DNA from: Megalonaias nervosa
Taxonomy: Eukaryota; Mollusca; Bivalvia; Unionida; Unionidae
Reading direction: 5' to 3'
DNA: 64,000 nt
Assembly (NCBI GenBank): GCA_016617855.1
Contig: JAECUM010012914.1
Coordinates: 18,818 to 82,817, forward strand
Below the pieces are notes generated by a model, which made no database searches, was not told where the DNA came from, and saw only the letters and a list, made by a program, of their open reading frames with translations. This document shows, in pieces, positions 48,877-61,182 of the stretch. Position 1 is the first letter of the stretch. Every line of letters starts with the position of its first letter. Made by a program: the position numbers and the translations under genes.

Positions 48877-50159
48877 CTGAAATGATGTAGTACAGTTATA
48901 CCTGTAACATGCAGTTACCTTAGGACAGGGAAAAATGTGGCCTCTGTAAATAGATAATTGCTTCATAATTGTTTCTTTCTACAAAAATTTTATTCACTGG
49001 ACCCAAAAAGCTGGCCATTTAATGGAGATGATTGCTTAATACAGGTATCCTATAAGGTGGGTTTCAAATGTTTCTACAAATATTCAGTTTGGAAGGTATG
49101 TAGTTCAAGTATTAAATGTGCACCTTTAAGGTCCTAGGTTAAATTCCAAAGCAATCATTTGCACCTCCTGAATTAAAAGTGTCTCAAAAAGGTTACTCTC
49201 AATTTTTCCATGGCTATACCATCAAAAGTATTTAATTTCTTTTTGACTATGTTGTAAATATGAAGTAATGATTCTTGAATCAGTTTGGTCTACATGGAAC
49301 CTACCCGCAAATTTAATTAATTCACAATGCAGATCACTAAGGTTAATGGACATCACTTTCAAAAATGGTTTTGTCTAGGTTCTTCTTGTAAAAAACAAAG
49401 GTTCATGATAATACAATACCAGCATTCTTCTATAATAATTAAACTGATATGGTTATATCTAAGTAATCAACAAGAGACCTTGATTAAATACAAGTTAATA
49501 TTTGGAAAGTGATAACTTGTACACTTGATTTAGTATAACGAAACAGCGATAAGATGAAATTTTTGCAGTGTCATTCCCCTACAAATGGTTATATATATAT
49601 TTTTAACCTGAGCATAGTTTTCATTCTCATTTATCAGATAAATAAAAATTTGAAAACCCTCCTATGACAGAACAAAAATGGTGACTGCTTGCCAATGTAA
49701 ACTCTGTAGAGGCTACTGAATGCAGTTTAGTTGTATTAAGTTATTACTTTATAAATAGAAAATGGCAACCAATTTAATTAAGGTCTTGCTCATAAAGCAC
49801 CTAAGGAACATTCACAGAACAATGCAGACAGTGGCTCATTTAAAGCATGCAATAACTGCATCACAGACAAATTAAACTTTTACAAATACAGCTGAGTCCT
49901 ACTAATCCAGATTCCATTTATCCAAATGTCATGGAATTCAAAAGACAATTTTATGGAGATATTTAATCTATTAATATTCGAAGCCATCTTTCTGGATTGC
50001 CAGTATTAAAAGAGTTTCATTGCATTTTAATTTGTCAGTACGTCATACTTTAGCTCTTCACCCCAATAGAATATTAGACAAGAAATTTAATACCAGCCAT
50101 AGCATTAATACCTGGAAGAAATGACCCACAATGACTTGCAAAATGACAGATTTACATAC

Positions 50160-50365
50160 CATCCATACCTGCTTATAAATCAAGTCAAACTGCAAACAAA
50201 AAAGATCTTGATCTATCATAGCACAATGCATCTGCAGATCAGAGTCTATCCTGTTTGTTCTACTGATTACTCCTAACAAACTTCACAGACCCAGATCTGC
50301 CAGCGCATTATGTGACAGCAGATCTTGGTCTGTGCAGTCTGCAGTAGGACTCATCTTACAAGCGA
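50160..50365. mobile_element. Foldback/MITE-like repeat, copy 2
   Basis: Ordered segments CAAGTCAAACTGCAAAC, CACAGACCCAGATCTG and CTTGGTCTGTGCAGTCTGCAG, in the opposite orientation to the copy at 37805. Confidence 0.65.
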
Positions 50366-50759
50366 GTACATACAGTGGATATTTTGCATCTACTACTGAA
50401 ACTGACATTCACTTACAGCTAAAAAACAAGCTCTTATGTTACTGAACTCTGCAGTCATCATTTTTAAATTGGTAAAGTATTTTTTCAGAAAAGTGGAAGA
50501 GTGTACCAATTACAACAAGATGAAATGGACTAGTAGGAGCAAGACAACATTAGCCTATAGCACAGAAAAAATGTTATGGAATTCATCCACCCCTGCTGAC
50601 ACCAATGTTTACAAAGTTAAAATGTTTTGTAATAAACAGTGAACTATTTGGCTGTTGCTTCTAGATACTAAAGCCATTTTTTTCATTGTTGGGAGATAGC
50701 AAATTACATGCAAACATTTATTAACTTAATAACTGCATGAATACTTTATTTTGAATGAC

Positions 50760-52430
50760 TTCAAGTCATGGACAATAGTCTTATTTAAACTGCATTTCAA
50801 CAAAAACAAAATTTCCAGGAATTCAAGATAAGCCAAGTTATTCCTTTTGGTGGACTTACTGGACATCAGATTGGCACCATTGTCCTTCAGGACAAAGCAG
50901 ACATTATTACAAGTTTGTTGGTGAGTAACCCATGTCACAATGATCATCCATTTAGTAAGACTAATGACAACACGATTTTGAAGATAGCCATCATGGCAAC
51001 CATACTGGATGTACAACTGGCACCATTTTCATTAAGGACCAAATAGGTATCATATTAAGTCTTGGCTGGTGAAAACCCCATGTTGATATAGTCATCCATT
51101 TGAAGGAGTAGAAAGAACATTTTCAAGACAGCCACCAGGTGGACTTATTGAGAGTTAAGTCATTTTCATTTTGGACCAACCAGTCACCATAAGAACTCTT
51201 CTGATGAAAGCCCAATTTCACAATGTCTTTCCATTTTAAGAGTGAAAAAAAAAGATTTTCAGATCAGCACCAATTTAATTTAGAATCAATACAACAATGT
51301 CTTTTAGTAAAAACCAGTAATTCAGGAAAAGTAGTCATAACAAATTTTCAAGATGGACACTATGGCAGCCATATTTAATATCAATCAGCACCACTTTCTT
51401 TTAGGATGAATTAAATATCATGAAAAATCTTCTGATGAAAACATTACGAGTTTCCATTCAGTAATGATAAGATTTTTTAGATGGCCACTGTGGCAGCCAT
51501 AATGGATCTCAAATCAGCATTATTTTTATTACGACCAACATCATAGGTCTTTTTGTGAAAACCCCCAGCAATTCTTTCTATTCAAGAGTAGCTATAAGAT
51601 TTGCAAGATGGTTGCTGTGGAGTTTTTCATACTGGGGCATCTAATTGGCACAATGTTCAGTTAGGACCAATTAGATATAATGAGAAGTCTTTTAGTGAAA
51701 ACTTCATGTTGATACAATTACCCATTCAGGTGGAATAGTGATAACAAGATTTACAAGATGGCCACCGTGTGGTGACCATAATGGATTGCAGATCAGCACT
51801 GTTTTCGTTTAAGACAAACTGGACATCATAAGGAATATTCTGATGTAAATTCCACATCAATATGATTTTCTGTTCAGAAGTTGTGATAACAAGAATTTCA
51901 GTATGGATGCCATGTTGGACATCAGATTGGCACCATTTTTATTTGGGACAACTAGACTTTACAAGAATTCTTTCACTGCAAACCCCATTTTCATTTAGGA
52001 TCAACTAGACATCATGAGAAGTCATCTTAGTGACAACCCCAAGTTGATATGACCATCCATTCAGAAGAATTTGCGATAAGATTTCTAAGATGGCTGCTGT
52101 GTTGGCCAGACTGGAGATCTGATTGGCACCATTTTTATTTAGGACCAACTAGATATCATAAGTCTTTCTGTGAAAACCAGATGTTGATATGACCGTCAAT
52201 TTAGAAGGAGTAGTGACAACAAAGACTTTCAAGACGGACACTGTGGCATCCATACTGGATGTCCGAGCAGCACCATTTTCATTTAGAACCAACTAAACCA
52301 TGAGATGTATATGCAGGCAAGATTCCATGCCAATCATCCAAGTAGTTTAGAAGTGGTGATAACAAACTTGTGCTAATGGATGGATGGACAATGGAAGACA
52401 TGCTCTTCTCCTCCATGACCAGTTGAGCTA
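50760..52430. repeat. Diverged 150-bp repeat family, ten or so units
   Basis: Units carry GGCACCATTTTCATTTAGGA, CATCATAAG..GTCTT, GTGAAAACCCC and ACAAGATTTTCAAGATGGC. The block ends at 52370-52437 with ATGGATGGACAATGG and a tail ATGACCAGTTGAGCTAAAA, matching the ends at 14706 and 17710. Confidence 0.8.
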
Positions 52431-52768
52431 AAAATTACACCCAAAATAATTTTAATCTTTCGAACTATACTGTACTTTATAAAAATGCTGACAAGTTTCT
52501 TCAAGTGTGAATCATACCTCTGACCAGGTTCCCAGTGCAGTGCTACAGGGATTTTTTAAAAGGGTCCTCTCAAGGGCTGGATATGGGTCCCTGTCCCAGA
52601 GAGAAAGATGTCAAAATTATGCAGTATTCCAGGTTTTAGCAATTTATTCCTCAAAATCTTTCTTCTGAATTATTCTAATTCTTCACAGAAATGATGGGCC
52701 CTGGCATCATTCCCTTTTACCCAAGAAAACTTCCAGCTTTAGAAAAGTGTAAAAATGTGCCTTAATAC

Positions 52769-52912
52769 CTCATAATAATGGAGCCAGCCATCTGTGGCCT
52801 TGAAGAATCTACGTTTCCATGTTTTAAGCAATGTGGCTTTCTTCTTGTTCATCGGCAGTTTCTCCATCAAGCCTTCCATTGTCACAAATTTATAGGAGAT
52901 GTCTTCAATGTT
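52769..52912 (-). CDS. PH-actin-related gene, exon 3 (PH domain, first half)
   Basis: A 144-nt exon (48 codons) with acceptor CCAACCTGCAG and donor GAG|GTATTA, phase 0 on both sides. The peptide begins NIEDISYKFVTMEGLMEKLP and ends KTWKRRFFKATDGWLHYYE. This is the start of a pleckstrin homology domain: strand 1 is EGLMEKL, a basic loop follows (MNKKKATLLK), strand 2 carries the typical WKRRFF, and strand 3 is GWLHYYE. The lysines and arginines around the first loop fit the pattern used by PH domains that bind phosphoinositides, which suggests membrane recruitment; lipid specificity cannot be read from this. Confidence 0.9.
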
Positions 52913-53122
52913 CTGCAGGTTGGAAAGACAATATATTTTTACTACAACTAAATCAATGTTAATATGTCATCTTCCAGTTTTCTTGTAATACTGCAGTTGA
53001 AAGATAGAACTAGAATCACATTCTTGCTTAAAAGAATTTTTTCCCAACAGTAATATTCCAAACAAAAAGTATTAGAGATTTATGGAATAATGGTTGTGCA
53101 TACTGAAGGACTGTTGGGTGTT

Positions 53123-53371
53123 GTTGTTGTTGTTATAGGGTTTAACGCCATTTTTCAGCACAAGATAGGCTATACATGGCGGCCAGTATTAATGGTGGAG
53201 GAAGAACCCTGGAAAATCCCGGGAAGAACCACCGACCCACGAGAAGCTACTGGCGGGCTTTCTCACGTACCCACGTTAGCCGAGCCTGGACTCAAACTCA
53301 CGCAGACAGAGGTGAGATGGCAGTGATCCGTAACGGTCAGCGCTTTAGACCACTCGGCCACTCGGGGCCCC
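53123..53371 (-). mobile_element. AAC-tailed tRNA-derived SINE, best preserved copy
   Basis: Flanked by perfect 14-bp direct repeats GACTGTTGGGTGTT (53109-53122 and 53372-53385). On the minus strand the head reads GGGGCCCCGAGTGGCCGAGT (A box) and GTTTGAGTCCAGG (B box), spaced as in a tRNA with a long variable arm (Leu or Ser type). The body ends GCGTTAAACCC followed by AAC repeats. It is the least mutated copy and can serve as the family reference. Confidence 0.95.
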
Positions 53372-53904
53372 GACTGTTGGGTGTTAATAATGACTATATA
53401 GGATGGCAGATCTGGATCCAATATGTGTATATATGCTAACAGTGGCTGTACTGATGCAATCTGAGTATCCCTGGTGACAGGTAAAATGAACATCTGTGAC
53501 AGTACTAACACCACTAATGTCATCAAACTGAGTTTTAATGGTGAAACATCAACATAGAAATTAATATTTGTGGCAGTACAAACACACTAATTTTTTCAAA
53601 ATTGAGTTTTACTGGTAAAATGGATATCTGTGATCATAGTAAAATTAATATTTACATCATCAAATCTTAGAATAAAAGATTTTCATTTCCATTCTAACAA
53701 AATTTTAAAAGAAAACTTTTGTACACATAAAAGAAATCTTTGGTCTAAGTCATAGAGAGTGCCATGTTATTATGATGGTGTCAAAATTTCCCACAGTACA
53801 CTGTGAATTTTACTGCTGCAAATTCTGATGTCTGTCCAACTGCAAAGCATTTCATACTGATGGATTTTGATGTCTGACAATGGTCAAAAGTGTGTAACTC
53901 TCAA

Positions 53905-54125
53905 GGATTTTAATGTTTGACCAATCAGAAAGTGCATGTTATACTCAAGTTGTTTAACCAGTTCAAAAACATATTACACTCAAGATGCTTGACCAGTTAG
54001 AAAATATGTTACACTCAATGTGTTTGACCAATCAGAATGTATGTCATACTCAAGGTGTATGACCAATTAGAAAGCATGTTACACTCAAGGTATTTGACCA
54101 ATCTGAAAATGTGTTACACTGAAGG
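53905..54125. repeat. ~32-bp tandem repeat, about 7 copies
   Basis: Repeats of GACCAATCAGAAAGCATGTT-ACACTCAAGGTGTTT with indels; a single further copy lies at 55385. Confidence 0.85.
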
Positions 54126-55027
54126 CGTCACAGAATAAGGCAAGAAATAACTTGGTTAGAACGATTTAATCATACAATGTTACCTAGGATGGATAATTGT
54201 TTTTCTAGTTAAGCGACTGAACTAGCATGTATCTTGTTGTAGATTTCTTTCAGTGAGAGACACAAAGAGCACGGTATGCACGGGTATTTTACCCCTACTA
54301 ATACTCATTCCCGAGATTTAAGACAAGTTTCTTCTCTAATTGACACATTGGTCTTTTGGATCTTGTCAAGGAGTGTACGTTCGCCATTTTTGTTCTACAG
54401 CCATAGGGGTAAGTGTTACATTTGCACTTTTTTTGATATGTGAAGTATATTCAGTTTTAATGTCGTAGTGTGAAATGTTGTCTTTTACCACTATGCGGAT
54501 CTGAAATATTGTGAACTTTTGAATTATTGCAAGTTCCTATTAAGAGTTTAATTTAGTAGCATGTATCTATAGATTTTAATTCTGTACCTGTTATTATGAC
54601 CAGTTTGGTTTTATTTTAGCTGTGTAGCTGTGCATGTGTGTGTGCGGGTATATCAGGCTGTCGGTCTGGCTGTCTGTATGGGGATGGAAGCAGGTGTGGC
54701 CATCAAGGCCAAACAAGGACGGAACTGCTGATTTGTAAACTTGTGCACATGGTGGATCCATGAAGGGTTTGTATTGCCAACACAAGTGTGGGCCAACCCA
54801 AGAATTCAGGAGAACTGCGTGGTTTGAAAATGGACACGTAAACCAGGTCAAAATGTTTCGTTTGCAAGTTTTTACAAATATTTATAAGTCATATGTGGTT
54901 ATGAATTGTACGGGCTGTACAAATGACTGAGTCACAAGTCATGTGTTTGGTACAATTGTTATGTTGATTCAATTGATCATATTTGTTTCAACCGATGATG
55001 ATGTTTCAATCGAATACAATTGTTACT

Positions 55028-55150
55028 TTCATTACATGAGATTATTTGAATCTCACTTTCATTACATGAGATTATTTGAATCTCACTTTCATTATATGAG
55101 ATTATTTGAATCTTACTTTCATTACATGAGATTATATGAATCTTACCTTC
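55028..55150. repeat. 30-bp minisatellite, 4 copies
   Basis: Unit CATTACATGAGATTATTTGA-ATCTCACTTT. The unit is a multiple of three, so it creates an open plus-strand frame that is probably not real. Confidence 0.93.
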
Positions 55151-55541
55151 ATTCTGAATACATAAATCACATTTTTGTTTTTCCCATTTGTGAATGTTTG
55201 TGTCAAGTAATCGAATGAGTCATGTGTTTGGAGCGTGAAAGAATCACATTGTATATGTTATAGAGGATATATATATCTTTTTATCAATTCATTTCATAAA
55301 CTTCCATCTTTCATCTCATTGTGTTCTGTTGTCATTTAATCCAAGCATCCAATCAGGTCAAATCTTGTTACAAGGTGTGTTAGATGTTTGACCAATTAGA
55401 AAGCATGTGTGTAAAAACAAGTGTATTATCCTTCCTAAGTATGCAAACTGAACAGTTAATTAAGATTATAATATATGAAATAAAAATCATGAAAAGGTAA
55501 TGAAAATTGTACAATGAGCTGTTATAGCTGTCAGTACTTAC

Positions 55542-55586
55542 ATCAGGCATAAGTGTAACCTTGTACAACTCTGAGAGAAGTTTGGA
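55542..55586 (-). CDS. PH-actin-related gene, exon 2 (linker)
   Basis: A 45-nt exon encoding SKLLSELYKVTLMPD, bounded by an acceptor after TTACTTTTTAG and a donor GAT|GTAAGT. Both ends are phase 0, matching the exons on either side. It links the acidic region to the PH domain and looks like a short amphipathic helix. It is too short to be found by homology; it is supported by strong splice sites, the phase and its position. A 43-bp minisatellite starts about 260 bp upstream in the transcript direction. Confidence 0.7.
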
Positions 55587-55844
55587 CTAAAAAGTAAAAG
55601 AAACAAGGAAATAAGTCAAGCAAAAAATCATGTCTTACTTCTCCATATCTTTAAAAATTGTCGGAGCTTTGTGAAACTTTTATGAAACTACATTTTACAT
55701 TACCGACCAATAAATATCTATGGTAATTACAGCATCATGAAAAAATTCCTAATATCATATTTGATAGATATCCAACAAATTCAGAATTACAAAATGACAA
55801 CTGTAAACAAAATGTAATATAATATGAATCCTCTGTCACAATCT

Positions 55845-58070
55845 TGGCCTGAACAAGTACATGACTAGCTGAGCTTTGTCACAATCCTGGCCTGGATAAG
55901 TACATGACTAGCTGAGCTTTGTCACAATCTTGGCCTGGACAAGTCCATGACTAGCTGAGCTTTGTCACAATCTTGGCCTGGATAAGTGCATGACTAGCCG
56001 AGCTTTGTCACAATCTTGGCCTGGATAAGTGCATGACTAGCCGAGCTTTGTCACAATCTTAACCTGGATAAGTGCATGACTAGCCGAGCTTTGTCACAAT
56101 CTTGGCCTGGATAAGTGCATGACTAGCCGAGCTTTGTCACAATCTTGGCCTGGATAAGTGCATGACTAGCTGTGCCTTGTCACAATCTTGGCCTGGATAA
56201 GCACATGACTAGCTGAGCATTGTCACAATCTTGGCCTGGATAAGTGCATGACTAGCTGTGCCTTGTCACAATCTTGGCCTGGATAAGTGCATGATTAGCT
56301 GTGCCTTGTCACAATCTTGGCCTGGATAAGTACATGACTAGCTGTGCCTTGTCACAATCTTGGCCTTGGATAAGTGCATGACTAGCTGTGCTTTGTCACA
56401 ATCTTGGCCTGGACAAATACAGGACTAGCTGAGCTTTGTCACAATCTTGGCCTGGATAAGTGCATGACTAGCTGTGCTTTGTCACAATCTTGGCCTGGAC
56501 AAGGATATGACTAGCTGAGCTTTGTCACAATCTTGGCCAGGATAAGTGCATGACTAGCTGAGCTTTGTCACGATCTTGGCCTGGATAAGTACATGACTAG
56601 CTGAGCTTTGTCACAATCTTGGCCTGGATAAGTGCATGACTAGCAGAGCTTTGTCACAATCTTGGCCTGGATAAGTGCATGACTAGCTGAGCTTTGTCAC
56701 AATCTTGGCCTGGATAAGTGCATGACTAGCCGAGCTTAGTCACAATCTTGGCTTGGACAAGTACATGACTAGCTAAGCTTTGTCACAATCTTGGCCTGGA
56801 CAAGTACATGACTAGCTGAGATTTGTCACAATCTTGGCCTTGATAAGTACATGACTAGCTGAGCTTTGTCACAATATTGGCCTGGACAAGTGCATGGCTA
56901 GCTGATCTTTGTCACAATCTTGGCCTGGATAAATACATGACTAGATGTGCCTTGTCACAATCTTGGCCAGGACAAGTACATGACTAGCTGTGCTTTGTCA
57001 CAATCTTGGCCTGGACAAGTACATGACTAGCTGAGCTTTGTCACAATCTTGACCTGGATAAATACATGACTAGCTGTGCCTTGTCACAATCTTGGGCTAG
57101 ACAAGTACATGACTAGCTAAACTTTGTCACAGTCTTGGCCTGGACAAGTACATGACTAGCTGAGCATTGTCACAATCTTGGCCTGGATAAGTGCATGACT
57201 AGCTGACCATTGTTACAATCTTGGCCTGGATAAGTACATGACTGTCTGAGCTTTGTCACAATCTTGGCCTGGATAAGTGCATGACTAGCTGAGCTTTGTC
57301 ACAATCTTGGCCTGGACAAGTACATGACTAGCTAAGCTTTGTCACAATCTTGGCCTGGACAAGTACATGACTAGCTGAGATTTGTCACAATCTTGGCCTG
57401 GATAAGTGCATGACTAACTGAACTTCTGTCACAATCTTGGCTTGGATAAGTACATGACTAGCTGAGCTTTGTCACAATCTTGGCCTGGATAAATACATGA
57501 CTAGATGTGCCTTGTCACAATCTTGGCCAGGACAAGTACATGACTAGCTGTGCTTTGTCACAATCTTGGCCTGGACAAGTACATGACTAGCTGAGCTTTG
57601 TCACAATCTTGGCCTGGATAAGTACATGACTAGCTGTGCCTTGTCACAATCTTGGCCTAGACAAGTACATGACTAGCTAAACTTTGTCACAGTCTTGGCC
57701 TGGACAAGTACATGACTAACTAAGCATTGTCACAATCTTGGCCTGGATAAGTGCATGACTAGCTGACCATTGTTACAATCTTGGCCTGGATAAGTACATG
57801 ACTGTCTGAGCTTTGTCACAATCTTGGCCTGGATAAGTGCATGACTAGCTGAGCTTTGTCACAATCTTGGCCTGGACAAGTACATGACTAGCTAAGCTTT
57901 GTCACAATCTTGGCCTGGACAAGTACATGACTAGCTGAGCTTTGTCACAATCTTGGCCTGGATAAATGCATGACTAGCTGAGCTTCTGTCACAATCTTGG
58001 CTTGGATAAGTGCATGACTAGCTGAGCTTTGTCACAATCTTGGCCTGGGTAAGTGCATGACTAGCTGAGC
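55845..58070. repeat. 43-bp minisatellite, about 51 copies
   Basis: Unit TTGGCCTGGATAAGTGCATG-ACTAGCTGAGCTTTGTCACA-ATC. Variant blocks such as AAATACATGACTAGATGTGC recur at 56931 and 57491, a spacing of 560 bp (13 units), so a segment of the array has been duplicated. Confidence 0.97.
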
Positions 58071-59447
58071 TAGAGAAGTCTAGTGTGATAAATCATGTTT
58101 AATGCTCATGATGAAATCTATATTTTCAGTATTTATGTATCCTTGATCACAGTTTCTGTGTAGAGAAAACCATAGGAGCCACAGCACTTTCTGTATCAAC
58201 ATGTGTTTGAAACACATTTGAATTAAAGCACCAAAGAATTGGATGCTAATTTTCAAACTCAAGTCTGTAAATGACATTAAATTCCATCAATAAAACAATG
58301 ACTCTATTTGTTTCAGTTACAACTAGGAAAAATTCTCAAAAGATTCGTTCACACTAAAATTTTACTTTCATTATCAACCAATCCTGGCCAGCCAGACCCA
58401 AATATACTTTATTTTATGTTCACTAATTTCTAGCCCGGTTCTCATTCTTCCATATCATAAGCACTGCAAGTCCTGAAAATCTCGCCATAGAAGGTAACTC
58501 TTATTACCTTGCTGCTGGTACTGTTGATCATTGTTATCATGAATAATATACACCTATTACAATATACTTAATAGATATTTTATAAATTAAAACTTGGTCT
58601 ATCAATATTTTTAATATGCCGTATTCAGAATGGATACAAAAGCATTTTGGTAAGTACTACAAGTATGAAGACCTGACATTCTATGTGGTAAAGGTTACAG
58701 AAATAAGTCTTAACTGCATTTCTGTTTAATTTCTAATTATAATAAACCACATAAAAATGGCAGAACATATACTTGTGATTCTTTTGCCTTGACAACTTTA
58801 CCAATAATGTACCAGTGATCAGAGTTATTTTAATCACTGAAAATGTGACATAGACTGATAAGTCTATGCTTTATATACAGTTGACCCTGTCTAAAAGGTT
58901 ACTTTTATATAAAGTTATTCTGGCTGCAATGTCATTTCTAATGTCCCAACCCCAAATCAAATTTTATCATGTATTTAATGGTCACCATCTTTTCATGATC
59001 AACAGCCAGGTACTTCCTAATCAATGAATGGTTTTACTTTGCTTTATGCAGCCAAATTAAACTTTTTTGATGAGAAAGGCCATGTTTAGCTTTATGCAGG
59101 CAATTAAACTTTTTTGATGAGAAAGGCCATGTTTAAAGTAACAGCATATGGATCAATCTGTAAACGTTTCTTATCTCATTTGCACTCACTGTACTCTAGC
59201 CACATTGTCTATGTAACTCGAAGTTGTCAACATCTAAAATTCAAAAGTTTGGTGGTTTTTATCATTAGGGAGTATCAAAGCAATTTCTTAGCTTGATTGT
59301 GGATATAGGCACAGTAGAAATGAGTGGTCTTTTGTGATAGTGTGACAAATATTGTTTGAAATCTTAATTGTTCATGTCTCATGAAAAAAGTTCATCTATG
59401 AGGAAAGATACAAATTCATGCCATTTCATCAGGTCATGGGTCAATCA

Positions 59448-59450
<3 letters not shown>

Positions 59451-59489
<39 letters not shown>
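59451..59489. repeat. (TA)n microsatellite
   Basis: About 39 bp of alternating A and T. Confidence 0.95.
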
Positions 59490-59490
<1 letters not shown>

Positions 59491-59559
59491 CTTGTCTGTA
59501 AATGCCTATGAAGATTAGGTTTATGTATTAATATGAATAGCCACATTAAGCTTTTTTGT

Positions 59560-59848
59560 ATAGATGCTTCCCAATAAGGTCACTAGCACAATAATCTGCC
59601 CATTTTATCTGGACTATGGGCAACCCGGTAGTTTCTCCTATATGCGACCATCAAAACTGACCATTCTGAATAAGGCACACTGAAGCAAAATCAAAGTATA
59701 AATTACAAATATAGATACTAACATAATGCCTGACTTGCAGTCTGTTTATGTATGTTTTGGAACAGTATCTTGAGATTCAATGAATTTATTTCAACTTCCA
59801 TATAAACTCAATGGTGATCCAGTATACATCATTCGAGAACTATCTATT
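59560..59848. mobile_element. MITE-like element, second copy
   Basis: Colinear with 9821-10150: TAGATGCTTCCCAATAAGGT at the left, GGGCAACCCGGTAGTTTCTC, and CATTCGAGAACTATCTATT at the right. About 40 bp shorter. Confidence 0.7.
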
Positions 59849-60769
59849 CCCTATTCATCACAGGTCTCTTGCAACTCTTTTAATCTTAGTGAGTTAAACA
59901 AATGGTTTATCCAGATGTTGTCTGAAGTGTAAACACCTATTCCCAACCCAGGTTATGTTAGTTGGCTAAACCAAGAGGGAGTCCTCTGCTTTACAATGTT
60001 ATGTAAGCTGTCAATTAGTAATGACTAAGATGAATGATTTGTTTCTATTTCATATTTTTTAAGGGTCAATGATTATCTAATGGATGGATTAACATAAGCA
60101 GGATAATGTAATCTTGTGTCAAATCTACCTTCAGGTGAACAATAACATAAATGTTATGTCATGATTTTCTTCAATAGTGTACTAACTTAAATCTGTTAAC
60201 AACAACAACAATAATAACAATAATAATAATAATTTTAATGAAACCTGTATTCAGTGATGTTATTTGTTCTATCTAAAGTCTAGTTTGATAGATAAACCTG
60301 AATACAGATGTCCCCTGTGTACAAAGGCCAGTTTGGCTTTTTCCCACAGATGGCCTATTGACAAATTTGACTTTGTGCTAAACATCAATGCATCAAAAGC
60401 AGAACACATGGCTTTTAAAGACAGGTCACTGCTGAATTCATGTTCATTTTTTTTTTTAATCTGGTTGTAAGGACTGTGAGGTTGGTGCTGTCTGAATGAC
60501 AGAAGATTGCCTAATTAAGGTGATCTCTCACTCAGCCAGGTTATAGCCATAGTTAGACTTGGGATAACTATATCTCCCTCATTAAAATTTATCAGAACCA
60601 TCATATCTGTGAATAGCAGTGTTAAGTAACCAAAAACATCATCTGACTAAGACACTCTGAACTTTCATGAAGAATCTAACCAGTTATAGTGTCATGAAAA
60701 TTGAAAGATATCAGCTTCACTACCAAATAATAACAAAATATATTACACAGTCTGAGGTCATGAACTTAC

Positions 60770-61182
60770 TGGATCCCAGTTTTTTAGGTTGATCCTGGCA
60801 TGAAACTCCTCTTCCTCACCTTCATCATCTTGATTACTGACCCTGACCTCATTTCCATGGTTAACAATAATCTGTGGTGCTGTGGATTTTATTTCACTCT
60901 GTTGGGATGGTGCACTGTCTGGAGTCTCAGAAGCATTTGAGAATATTGTAACATCATTTTGTTCTAAAGGTGCTTCGTTGGAATAAGTTGTTAATATCAT
61001 GGGAGGTTTGTTGGTTTCTGCATCTGCAGTTTTAGAAAGTATTACACTAGCAGGAGTCTCCACAGGATATTGGGAAGCCACTTCCCTCTCACAGCTTGGT
61101 AATGGAGATGAACTACCAGGTGTATTTGTACTGGACCTCTCCTTGGGTCTAACATCTTGTTTAGTGGATTTTGATAAAAACC
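60770..61182 (-). CDS. PH-actin-related gene, exon 1 of window (disordered acidic region)
   Basis: This exon encodes 137 residues plus two bases finishing a split codon. The 3' splice site is a pyrimidine-rich tract ending TTATCCTTGCAG and the donor is CCA|GTAAGT (phase 0). The peptide starts FLSKSTKQDVRPKERSS, is rich in Ser, Thr, Pro and Glu, has an acidic run (DDEGEEEEF) and ends INLKNWDP. No folded domain is visible, so it is probably a flexible N-terminal region. It is the most upstream exon I can find. It begins inside a codon, so the true start lies further right, beyond the window or in a small exon I did not recognise. The matching frame and the good splice sites support it; sequence identity alone would not. 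Confidence 0.78.

Larger units (their letters stand above)
48877..52768. other. Intron between exons 3 and 4 (3.9 kb)
   Basis: Holds a foldback repeat (50160-50365) and a long block of the 150-bp repeat family (50760-52430). Nothing recognisable in 48900-50150 or 50400-50750. Confidence 0.6.
52913..55541. other. Intron between exons 2 and 3 (2.6 kb)
   Basis: Holds a young SINE (53123-53371), a ~32-bp repeat (53905-54125) and a 30-bp repeat (55028-55150). The stretch 54130-55020 is unassigned. Confidence 0.6.
55587..60769. other. Intron between exons 1 and 2 of the window (5.2 kb)
   Basis: Holds a large 43-bp minisatellite (55845-58070), a (TA)n tract (59451-59489) and a MITE-like copy (59560-59848). 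Nothing recognisable in 58090-59440 or 59860-60760 apart from a short (AAC/AAT)n tract at 60200-60232. Confidence 0.6.

Noticed and set aside
53287..53371. Possible functional tRNA-Leu or tRNA-Ser gene
   Set aside because: A and B boxes are present, but the acceptor stem does not close and the sequence continues into the SINE body; it is the SINE promoter head.
54170..54420. A slightly GC-richer stretch ending in GGGGTAAGTG, possible first exon or LTR
   Set aside because: Only one donor-like site; no open frame, matching acceptor or LTR pair was found.
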